From Cyanobacteria bacterium Co-bin13 (GTDB lineage Bacteria; Cyanobacteriota; Cyanobacteriia; Phormidesmidales; Phormidesmidaceae), in NCBI GenBank assembly GCA_014534385.1, contig JACVRP010000027.1, positions 1 through 17,300 on the forward strand: a stretch of 17,300 nt of DNA, written 5' to 3'. The notes below the pieces were generated by a model. That model saw nothing but the letters and a program-made list of their open reading frames with translations. It ran no database searches and had not been told where the DNA came from. The position numbers and the translations under genes were made by a program. Position 1 is the stretch's first letter. Each line of letters opens with the position of its first letter. Below are positions 1 to 6,384 of this stretch, one piece after another.

Positions 1-282
1 CCAGCCAAAGATAGCCCCCATCGCCATACCAGCGATGCCTGCCACCAGCACCCCCAGCCAGGGGGCCAAGACTGGCCCGGCCCAGCCTTGAGTCAGAAAA
101 GACACGCCGTAGGCGCTCATCGCCCCCATCAGCAGCGTGCCCTCTAGGCCCAGGTTAATCTTGCCGCTTTTTTCGGTCAGGCACTCGCCTAGGCTAACAA
201 AGAGAAACGGGGCGCTGCCTCGCAGGGTACCTGCCAAAATCCCAAGGGGAACGCCCCACCAGCCAAGTGCTTCTGCTGCCAT
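1..282 (-). CDS. BMP-family ABC transporter, second permease (5' end only)
   Basis: This is the N-terminal 94 codons of an integral membrane permease, read from ATG at 282-280 and open to the window edge, so the gene is cut at position 1. The product begins MAAEALGWWGVPLG and contains GECLTEKSGKINLGLEGTLL, a block typical of the second permease of BMP-type (nucleoside/simple sugar class) ABC importers. Two hydrophobic stretches follow. It would pair with the permease encoded just upstream to form the inner-membrane channel. It lies 127 bp beyond that gene, a wide gap for such partners, and I see no clear Shine-Dalgarno sequence before the ATG. The family call is firm; the substrate cannot be read from the sequence. 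Confidence 0.85.
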   Translation of the reverse strand, partial: MAAEALGWWGVPLGILAGTLRGSAPFLFVSLGECLTEKSGKINLGLEGTLLMGAMSAYGVSFLTQGWAGPVLAPWLGVLVAGIAGMAMGAIFGW

Positions 283-303
283 AGTTAAACCGAGTACAAG
301 GTA

Positions 304-404
304 TTGAAAGTTAGGATTAGCTTGAAAGTTAGAATTAGCCAGCCAATCCCTGTTTTAAAAGAGCCAGGATCAGCTTTAAACGGGGCTGAACACGGGGCTG
401 AAGA
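304..404. repeat. Two short tandem duplications in the spacer between permease genes
   Basis: An 18-bp unit TTGAAAGTTAGGATTAGC (304-321) is followed directly by a copy with one change (322-339). A 12-bp unit CGGGGCTGAACA (381-392) is followed by a copy with one change (393-404). The first set lies in the permease 1 to permease 2 spacer, and the second ends just before the permease 1 stop codon at 410-412. They look like local slippage duplications; no regulatory meaning is evident. Confidence 0.7.
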
Positions 405-409
405 ACGGG

Positions 410-1495
410 CTAGGCGACGGCGGTACCCTTGGGCTGCACAACCGTTTGCTCTTGAAAGAAGGAGAGCCGTCCGTAGAGGGAGTCGCTGAAGAGAACGCAG
501 AGAAAGACAATTCCCTGGAAGACCAGTACGGTTGCATCGGGCAGTCCGTGCGATCGCTGCAGGATGCCGCCGCTGGCCAAAATACCGCCCAGCATCACCG
601 CCACCAGCACCGTTGCCAGCGGGTTGTGCCGCGACACAAAGGCCACCAAAATGCCTGAGTAGCCGTAGTTAGACACGATCGATTCGTTGATGCGCCGCTG
701 TACGGCCGCAATTTCGACCATGCCAGCTAGACCGGCGCAGGAGCCAGCCAAAAAGCAGATCGCCAATGTCAGCCTGCCCACAGGCAGACCGGCGATGCGA
801 GCGGCGCGAATGTTGCCCCCGGCCGTGCGGGCGGCAAAGCCAAAGGTGGTGCGCTGAATCAGCAGGTAGGCAATGATGCAGGCCACCAGGCCGTAGAGCA
901 GGCCGAAATGGACACGGGTGGCGGGCAGCGTGCCCAGCCAGTTAGCCTGGGCTAGCTCAAAGCTGGAGGGCTTGGTGACAAAGTTGGGGTCGCGCAGGGG
1001 GCCTTCGACCAAGTGGTTCATAAATGCGATCGCAATGTAGTTCAGCAGCAGGCTGCTGATCGTCTCATTGACGCCCCGATAATACCGCAGCGCCCCCGCC
1101 AGCATGATCCACAGCCCCCCGGCCACAATGCCGCCCAAAGCCATCGCGACCTGCACCAGCAGCGGCGGCAGAGCGGTGTTGACCGTCAGGCCGACCACGA
1201 GTGCTGCCAGGCCGCCCATGACCAGCGCCCCCTCATTCCCGATAATCACCAGGCCCAGACGAGCAGGCAGAGCTGTGCAGAGCGCCGTCAGCATCAGCGG
1301 CGCAGCTCGAATCAGGGTATTTTGCCAGGCGCTCCAGCTGCCAAAGGCGGCCTTATAGATAGAGCCGTAGACGCCAAAGGGGTTGGCCCCTGCGATCGCA
1401 CAAAAAATACCGAAAATTAGCAGCGCGGCCAGAATAGCTGCGATCGGAATGACTACTGCCTCCGCAGATCGCCGCCAGGGTTGGGATATCAGCAT
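410..1495 (-). CDS. BMP-family ABC transporter, first permease
   Basis: This is a polytopic inner-membrane permease of about 361 residues, of the type that partners a BMP lipoprotein to import nucleosides or related solutes. It shows the blocks expected of the first permease: NTLIRAAPLMLTAL, NIGNEG-like IIGNEGALVMGG, YRGVNETISSLLLNYIA and TAGGNIRAARIAGLP, with about eight to ten hydrophobic segments. The frame is also open to a TTG at 1555, which would add 20 residues. I prefer the ATG at 1495 because the added stretch is not membrane-like and the TTG falls inside the loop of a hairpin (1539-1569). However, the ATG has no clear ribosome binding site, while the TTG has GAGG upstream, so the start is unsettled. 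It lies downstream of the BMP lipoprotein gene on the same strand. Confidence 0.88.
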   Translation of the reverse strand: MLISQPWRRSAEAVVIPIAAILAALLIFGIFCAIAGANPFGVYGSIYKAAFGSWSAWQNTLIRAAPLMLTALCTALPARLGLVIIGNEGALVMGGLAALVVGLTVNTALPPLLVQVAMALGGIVAGGLWIMLAGALRYYRGVNETISSLLLNYIAIAFMNHLVEGPLRDPNFVTKPSSFELAQANWLGTLPATRVHFGLLYGLVACIIAYLLIQRTTFGFAARTAGGNIRAARIAGLPVGRLTLAICFLAGSCAGLAGMVEIAAVQRRINESIVSNYGYSGILVAFVSRHNPLATVLVAVMLGGILASGGILQRSHGLPDATVLVFQGIVFLCVLFSDSLYGRLSFFQEQTVVQPKGTAVA

Positions 1496-1528
1496 GGGTT
1501 GGGGAGTTAGGGAAAAGAGCCGACAAAC

Positions 1529-1569
1529 AAAAACCTCTTGTCGAGACGAAGTCAAGCCCCGCCTCGACA
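1529..1569 (-). terminator. Attenuator-like hairpin between lipoprotein and permease genes
   Basis: On the minus strand TGTCGAGGCG pairs with CGTCTCGACA (ten pairs, one of them G-U) around an 11-nt loop at 1549-1559. Five nucleotides later comes a run of five T (plus-strand A at 1529-1533). The shape is that of a weak intrinsic terminator. Placed just after the lipoprotein stop codon, it could let the abundant binding protein be made in excess over the permeases. The spacing before the T-run is longer than ideal. Confidence 0.5.
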
Positions 1570-1581
1570 GGCACAGCCAGC

Positions 1582-2766
1582 TTAGCTGCCGATAGAGCCT
1601 CTCACCCCTTCGATGAGATAGTCCATCTTCTCTAGCTCAATGTCGGTCTGCTTGTAATTCTGACCGGCAGGCAAAATATCCTTGCCATCATTGCTCTTGA
1701 GCGGCCCAGCATAGATCACCGGATCGCCATTATTCAGCTCAGCCATGGCGGCGTCTGCAGCGCTTCTGGCATCGGCGCTGACCGCGTCCCCATAGGGCGA
1801 CATCTTACAGAATTTTTCGGCCATCCCGCCCCGCAAAACGTTGGGGATATCGCCGCTCATCAGGGTCTTGCCCTCAGTAAACTGCTGGCCGAGCTGGGTG
1901 TAGATGCTAGACCAGTCCCACTCAGCTCCAGTTAGGTAGCCCTTGGGAGCCAGGTTGCTCTGATTAGCGTGGTAACCAGTAGAGAAAATTCCCCGCCGCT
2001 CCGCCGTCTCAATCACCACCTTGGGGCTGTCTACGTGGCAGGTAACCACGTCAATGCCCTGGTCAGCCATGCTGTTGGTCGCTTCCGCCTCTCGGACCGG
2101 CAGCGCCCAGTCGCCTGTAAAGATCACCTGAGTAGTTGCCTCTGGGTTAACTGACTTAGCTCCCAGGGTATAGGCATTGATGTTGCGGAGCACCTGGGGA
2201 ATGGGCTTGGCCGCCACAAAGCCCAACCTGCCGGTCTTGCTGGTGCTGCCTGCAACAATGCCCGCGACGTACTGAGCTTCGTCAATATAGCCAAAGTAGC
2301 TGCCGACGTTTTCGGGCATACCGTCTTGGTAAAGGCCGCCAGCATGGAAAAACTGCACGTCAGGAAACTCCCGGGCCAGTTCTAGGATGTAGGGGTCGAA
2401 GTAGCCAAAGGAGGTGGGAAAGAGCACCTTCGCTCCGTCGATTTCGATCATGTTCCGCATGGTTTCAGCCACGGCAGTTGTTTCGGGAACGCTGGCCTCC
2501 TCCACGATGCGGATACCGGACACGTTGGCAGCCATGGCCGCTGCGCCTTCCGCATGAGCCTGGTTGTAGCCGTAGTCATCCTTCGGACCAACGTAAATAA
2601 AGCCCACAATTAAGTCTTCGGCGCTACCGCCAGCCGTCCCAGCACTGCCGGACTGGCTGGCACAGCCAGTGTTCAGCTTAGCTGTCAGACCAAAGGCCGT
2701 CGTCGCCAACAGTCCCCGGACAACCTGACGGCGGGACAAATGAAATGGCCTTTTCCGATTGCTCAT
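1582..2766 (-). CDS. BMP-family ABC transporter substrate-binding lipoprotein
   Basis: This is a periplasmic binding protein of the basic membrane protein (BMP/PnrA-like) family, 394 residues from ATG at 2766. It should capture a solute (nucleosides are usual for the family) and deliver it to the two permeases encoded downstream. The N-terminus has a twin-arginine-like motif SRRQVVRG (residues 11-18), a hydrophobic core, and Cys35 in LNTGC, an imperfect lipobox. A Ser/Gly-rich tether follows, then LIVGFIYVGPKDDYGYNQAH, the conserved start of the BMP domain. A longer reading frame starts at TTG 2814, but the ATG has AGGAG at 2778-2782 with 11-nt spacing and gives the export signal a normal position. 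It is the first gene of the operon. The ligand is not predictable from reading. Confidence 0.9.
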   Translation of the reverse strand: MSNRKRPFHLSRRQVVRGLLATTAFGLTAKLNTGCASQSGSAGTAGGSAEDLIVGFIYVGPKDDYGYNQAHAEGAAAMAANVSGIRIVEEASVPETTAVAETMRNMIEIDGAKVLFPTSFGYFDPYILELAREFPDVQFFHAGGLYQDGMPENVGSYFGYIDEAQYVAGIVAGSTSKTGRLGFVAAKPIPQVLRNINAYTLGAKSVNPEATTQVIFTGDWALPVREAEATNSMADQGIDVVTCHVDSPKVVIETAERRGIFSTGYHANQSNLAPKGYLTGAEWDWSSIYTQLGQQFTEGKTLMSGDIPNVLRGGMAEKFCKMSPYGDAVSADARSAADAAMAELNNGDPVIYAGPLKSNDGKDILPAGQNYKQTDIELEKMDYLIEGVRGSIGS

Positions 2767-2838
2767 GTTCAAACAGGCTCCTGAATTGAAAGTGTGGTTG
2801 GGGTAGGAAGACAATGCCCCTTAGGGCTAGAGACTCGT

Positions 2839-2930
2839 TAGGGGAGCGAAGCAGAATGGCAGCTATCACCGTCAGCTCTGTAGCTCTCACTGCCGCTTAC
2901 TGTTATATAGCTGGCGATATCGCTCCCCTA
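2839..2930 (-). other. 92-bp inverted-repeat element: structured leader or MITE-like insertion
   Basis: TAGGGGAGCGA (2839-2849) is matched perfectly by TCGCTCCCCTA (2920-2930). Nested inside, CAGCTAT (2860-2866) is matched by ATAGCTG (2907-2913). An RNA read from the minus strand would form a closing helix, an internal loop, a second helix and a central region with a possible AGCT/AGCT hairpin, all about 70 nt upstream of the BMP start codon. The outer repeats begin and end with TA, so a small transposon remnant with a TA target duplication is an equally fair reading. It matches no riboswitch class I know. Confidence 0.5.
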
Positions 2931-2966
2931 GGTAGATGACAACTACTCTACTCGTCCTTCTAAGGA

Positions 2967-2997
2967 TTGAGAAAATCGCGCTGACATTTTGTATAAG
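2967..2997 (+). promoter_or_regulatory. Weak candidate promoter for ligA
   Basis: TTGAGA (2967-2972) and TATAAG (2992-2997) are separated by 19 bp. The -10 box is good but the spacing is long. It would give a leader of about 90 nt before the ligA ATG at 3097. Confidence 0.3.
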
Positions 2998-3096
2998 AGC
3001 TAGCGGTTTTTGAATTCTGGCTAAAATCCATCTCCAAACAAACAGCGTTACACTAACCTCTGAACGATTTAACTCAACAGCCATCGGACACGATTC

Positions 3097-5226
3097 ATGG
3101 GGACTTCGACGGGTCAACCTTCCCGCCAGAGCTTAGAAACGCGGGTGCTGGAGCTGCGATCGCAGCTGCAAAAAGCCAGCTATGCCTACTACGTTCTCGA
3201 CGATCCCATCCTGCCCGATGAGGTGTATGACCGGCTGTATCGGGAACTGCAGGATCTAGAGACGGCCCACCCGGAACTGGTGGCCCCCGACAGCCCAACC
3301 CAGCGCGTTGGCGAAAAACCCGCCACCCAATTCACCTCTGTCCGCCACAATATTCCCCTCTACAGCCTGGAAAATGCATTTGACCTGAGCGAATTTCAGG
3401 TTGGGGAAGATCGCTGGCGGCGGCTAGAGCCCCAGGCAGGGGAGGTCGGCTACGTGGCAGAACTCAAGATTGACGGCTCAGCTCTGGCCCTAACTTACGA
3501 AAATGGCCTGCTGGTGCGGGGCGCAACCCGAGGAGATGGGGTCGAGGGAGAAGACATTACTCAAAACGTGAGGACCATTCGCTCCATTCCCCTGCGGCTG
3601 GCCCTGGAAAATCCGCCCCCAATCGTCGAGGTACGTGGAGAAGCCTTTCTCCCCCTGAATGTCTTCGAGCAGATCAATGAGGAACGTCAGGCCAAGGGAG
3701 AAGCCCGCTTCGCCAATCCCCGCAACGCCGCAGCAGGCACTCTGCGCCAGCTTGATTCGCGCAAGGTAGCAGAGCGTAAGCTAGATTTTTTTGCTTACAC
3801 GCTACAGGTACCAGAGAGGAAAGAGGCAGAGAAGCAAGGGGGCAAAGGGGCAGGCGGGCAGGCAGAGCCTAAAGCTGTTCCTAACTCCCCCGCTCCCCCG
3901 CTCCTCTGCCCCCCTACCTCCCAATGGCAGGCCCTCCAACAACTTCAAGAGATGGGCTTTAAGGTCAACCCCAACTGCCAGCTGTGCCGCTCTGCCCAGG
4001 AAGTGGGTGAGTTTTACGACCAGTGGAATACTGAGCGGCTGCAGCTGCCCTATATGACCGATGGGGTGGTGGTGAAGCTAAATGACTTTGATCTGCAGCG
4101 GCGCTTGGGCTTTACCCAAAAGTTTCCCCGCTGGGCAGTGGCCCTGAAATATCCGGCGGAGGAAGTGCCTACGGTGCTGGAGCAGGTCAGCTTTCAGGTG
4201 GGGCGCACTGGGGCAGTGACCCCCGTGGCCGAGCTGCGCCCGGTGCAGGTAGCGGGCACGACGGTGGCGCGAGCAACGCTGCACAACGCTGATCGCATGG
4301 CGGAGCTGGATATCCATGCTGGCGATACGGTGATCATTCGTAAGGCTGGGGAGATTATCCCAGAGGTGGTGCGGGTGCTGAGCGAACTCAGGCCAGCCGA
4401 GGCAGCGCTGGCACAAATGCCCAGCGGCTGCCCCGAATGCAGCCAACCCCTGGTAAAGCCAGAGGGTGAGGCCGTCACTCGCTGCATTAACAGCTCCTGT
4501 CCGGCAATTGTGCAGGGGGCAATTATTCACTGGGCCAGCCGCAACGCCCTTGATATCGCTGGGTTGGGCGAAAAGTGGATCGTGCAGCTGGCCGAGCGAG
4601 GTCTGGTGCACTCGGTTGCCGATCTATACGACCTGACGGTGGACACGCTGCTGCCCCTAGAGCGCATGGGCCAGCAGCTAGCTCAAAAGCTGGTGGATGC
4701 GATCGCAACCTCCAAATCCCAGCCCTGGCCTCGCGTACTCTATGGCCTGGGCATTCGCCACGTCGGCAGCGTCAATGCTCAAACACTGGCGGAAAACTTT
4801 CTCACAGTAGATGAGTTGGCGGCGGCTGAACCAGATGCGATCGCAGCCGTTTACGGCATTGGCCCTGAGATCGCCCGCTCTGTTTATAGCTGGTTTCAGC
4901 TGCCTGCCAACCAAACGCTAATCGAACGGCTCAAGGTCGAGGGGCTACAGCTAGCAGCAGATGCAGATGCGATCGCCCAGCGCCAATCCGCTCCTCGGCC
5001 CCTGGCCGGAAAAACCTTTGTGCTAACCGGCACCCTGCCCACCCTCTCCCGCAACGAAGCCCAAGCCCTGATTGAGCAGGCAGGCGGCAAAGTAACTAGT
5101 TCAGTCAGCAAAAAGACGAGCTACGTCGTTGCCGGGGAAGAGGCAGGTTCTAAGCTCACCAAAGCCGAAACTCTGGGCATCGCTATCTTGTCCGAAGCCG
5201 ACCTACTCGCCCTACTGAATGCTTAA
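3097..5226 (+). CDS. ligA: NAD-dependent DNA ligase LigA
   Basis: This enzyme seals nicks in DNA during replication and repair using NAD+. The 709-residue product has the full bacterial LigA order: an N-terminal NAD-binding region (YYVLDDPILPDEVYD, about residues 31-45), the adenylation motif LKIDG with nucleophile Lys124, an OB domain, a four-cysteine zinc finger (Cys445, Cys448, Cys463, Cys468), helix-hairpin-helix repeats, and a C-terminal BRCT domain from about residue 635. It is about 40 residues longer than most LigA proteins. The excess is a Lys/Gly/Gln- then Pro-rich stretch near residues 238-276, between LDFFAYTLQ and the helix SQWQALQQL, and it coincides with an inverted repeat in the DNA. 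All catalytic elements are present, so the enzyme should work. The gene faces cupB with only 18 bp between the stop codons. Confidence 0.97.
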   Translation: MGTSTGQPSRQSLETRVLELRSQLQKASYAYYVLDDPILPDEVYDRLYRELQDLETAHPELVAPDSPTQRVGEKPATQFTSVRHNIPLYSLENAFDLSEFQVGEDRWRRLEPQAGEVGYVAELKIDGSALALTYENGLLVRGATRGDGVEGEDITQNVRTIRSIPLRLALENPPPIVEVRGEAFLPLNVFEQINEERQAKGEARFANPRNAAAGTLRQLDSRKVAERKLDFFAYTLQVPERKEAEKQGGKGAGGQAEPKAVPNSPAPPLLCPPTSQWQALQQLQEMGFKVNPNCQLCRSAQEVGEFYDQWNTERLQLPYMTDGVVVKLNDFDLQRRLGFTQKFPRWAVALKYPAEEVPTVLEQVSFQVGRTGAVTPVAELRPVQVAGTTVARATLHNADRMAELDIHAGDTVIIRKAGEIIPEVVRVLSELRPAEAALAQMPSGCPECSQPLVKPEGEAVTRCINSSCPAIVQGAIIHWASRNALDIAGLGEKWIVQLAERGLVHSVADLYDLTVDTLLPLERMGQQLAQKLVDAIATSKSQPWPRVLYGLGIRHVGSVNAQTLAENFLTVDELAAAEPDAIAAVYGIGPEIARSVYSWFQLPANQTLIERLKVEGLQLAADADAIAQRQSAPRPLAGKTFVLTGTLPTLSRNEAQALIEQAGGKVTSSVSKKTSYVVAGEEAGSKLTKAETLGIAILSEADLLALLNA
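3813..3922. repeat. In-frame imperfect inverted-repeat insertion inside ligA
   Basis: A purine-rich arm (about 3813-3867, with GGCAGAGAAGCAAGGGGGC) is followed by a pyrimidine-rich arm (about 3880-3922, with CCCCCGCTCCTCTGCCCCCC). The reverse complement of the second arm aligns with the first with scattered mismatches. Strand asymmetry changes abruptly from G-rich to C-rich, unlike the flanking coding sequence. The stretch falls where LigA tolerates a surface loop. It resembles the small G-rich/C-rich palindromic repeats scattered in many cyanobacterial genomes. Confidence 0.7.
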
Positions 5227-5231
5227 GCATT
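5218..5231. repeat. Perfect 14-bp palindrome over the ligA stop codon
   Basis: AATGCTTAAGCATT is a perfect dyad centred on the TAA stop of ligA (5224-5226) in the 18-bp gap before the convergent cupB stop. It has no loop, so it is not a normal terminator hairpin, and no T-run follows on either strand. Confidence 0.6.
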
Positions 5232-5244
5232 GAGGTAAAGCGGC

Positions 5245-6384
5245 CTATCCTAGCTGAACCACAGGCAGGCGGGAGGTGGTAAACCGATTCATCCAGCTGA
5301 GCAGATAGTCGCGGTTCACCTGCTGCTCGGCGGGGTTTTGCGTGTCTGCCGGGTGAGGCATGAGCCCTAAAATTGCCGCTGTGGTCACGCAAAACATCGA
5401 CTTTTGAAAGCTCTGGCAAACCTGCACCCGAAGATCATCTTCACCGCGCAGGCTCTGGCGGTAAAAGTCGTGCAGATATTCGGGCAAAAAGTGGCGCATG
5501 TCCTGCATCAGCAGGGTCGGTGGAATGCCGGCTCCCCCAACGGGCAGCGGGTCAGCATAGAGCGCTCCATACTCAAAGCGATTCTGTTCCTCGGGAATTT
5601 GCCCGGCCTGAGCATTATAGGAAACCGTTCCCAGAAAAGGGGTGCCCCGAAAAAAGACCGCTTCTACATAGGGAACGGCGGCGTCCATCAAGAAGGTCAA
5701 ACCGGCCGACGCGGGCAGCAGGTCGTAAGCCTGGCCATCGAGCACCACCGAGTAGGTGATGGGGTTAGCAGCAGCAGCCACCAGCCCAGCCTTGATATGG
5801 TCTACCACATCAGGAATGGTGCGGACTTCGCCCCGGTCGTAGCGGTCAGACAGGTCAATGAACATATCGCTCATCACCCGCCAAAACTGGCCCAAAGCAC
5901 TGGTATAGGCCAGCATTCGCACCTGCTCAGGCAGGAAATCAGGGCACAGCTTATGCAGCAGGCGAATCGGCGGGTTGTGCCTGGTCTTGGCCTGCACGGC
6001 AGCTTCGCAGCGCTGGGCAAAGTCAGGGGAGTCGAGGTAAGCATCGAGACCGCCACCGCCATGCCAGAGCATCGTCCGCATGCAGTATTCAGCGTACTCA
6101 TAGTTGATGCGATCGTGCCACCAGAACTTCAGCAGCTTTTGCAGGGTCACTTCGCCGTTGAAGTACTTAAAAAAGGGAAAGAGCACCAGAAACTGGTGGT
6201 CGGCCATGTAGCAGAGGTTGACTGAGTAGGCATCCAGCACAACCCCGTAGCTCTTGAGAATGCCGACAACCTCAAGCACGTTGGTTTCGGTGTCGGGCAG
6301 CAGGGCATCTCCCTGAAGGAGCCGCTCCACAAACGACTCCAGTGGGTGAATGTCGGCATCGACCGATGCAGGATGGGTGATCAT
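5245..6384 (-). CDS. cupB: CO2 hydration protein CupB/ChpX of the NDH-1MS' complex
   Basis: This is a soluble subunit of the cyanobacterial CO2-uptake NDH-1 complexes. It sits on the cytoplasmic face of the distal membrane arm and takes part in hydrating CO2 to bicarbonate. The 379-residue sequence carries the family signature blocks FWWHDRINYEYAEYCM (residues 87-102), WHGGGGLDAYLDSPDF (107-122) and a C-terminal MFCVTTAAILGLMPHP. The family has two paralogues, CupA/ChpY with NdhD3/F3 and CupB/ChpX with NdhD4/F4. I choose CupB because the gene cluster lies divergently next to ccmK, as remembered for Nostoc, and because the protein is the shorter form. CupA is not excluded. The ATG overlaps the ndhD4 stop (ATGA, four bases), suggesting translational coupling. 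Confidence 0.85.
   Translation of the reverse strand: MITHPASVDADIHPLESFVERLLQGDALLPDTETNVLEVVGILKSYGVVLDAYSVNLCYMADHQFLVLFPFFKYFNGEVTLQKLLKFWWHDRINYEYAEYCMRTMLWHGGGGLDAYLDSPDFAQRCEAAVQAKTRHNPPIRLLHKLCPDFLPEQVRMLAYTSALGQFWRVMSDMFIDLSDRYDRGEVRTIPDVVDHIKAGLVAAAANPITYSVVLDGQAYDLLPASAGLTFLMDAAVPYVEAVFFRGTPFLGTVSYNAQAGQIPEEQNRFEYGALYADPLPVGGAGIPPTLLMQDMRHFLPEYLHDFYRQSLRGEDDLRVQVCQSFQKSMFCVTTAAILGLMPHPADTQNPAEQQVNRDYLLSWMNRFTTSRLPVVQLG

Larger units (their letters stand above)
2767..3096. other. Divergent intergenic region between BMP operon and ligA
   Basis: This 330-bp spacer has no convincing gene. It holds the BMP ribosome binding site, a TA-flanked inverted-repeat element (2839-2930), the 10-bp palindrome GCGATATCGC (2914-2923) and a weak candidate promoter for ligA near 2967-2997. 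On the minus strand TATAAC (plus 2902-2907) could be a -10 box for the BMP operon, but no good -35 box precedes it. Confidence 0.7.

Noticed and set aside
2767..2938. Known riboswitch class upstream of the BMP gene
   Set aside because: Conserved cores of purine, preQ1, cobalamin, TPP, glutamine and guanidine riboswitches were looked for by eye and not found.
4078..4611. 177-codon open frame on the minus strand inside ligA
   Set aside because: It lies wholly antisense to a well-supported ligase, has no recognisable domain and is a by-product of GC-rich codon use.
5404..6225. 273-codon open frame on the plus strand inside cupB
   Set aside because: It is antisense to the strongly supported Cup family gene and has no family features.
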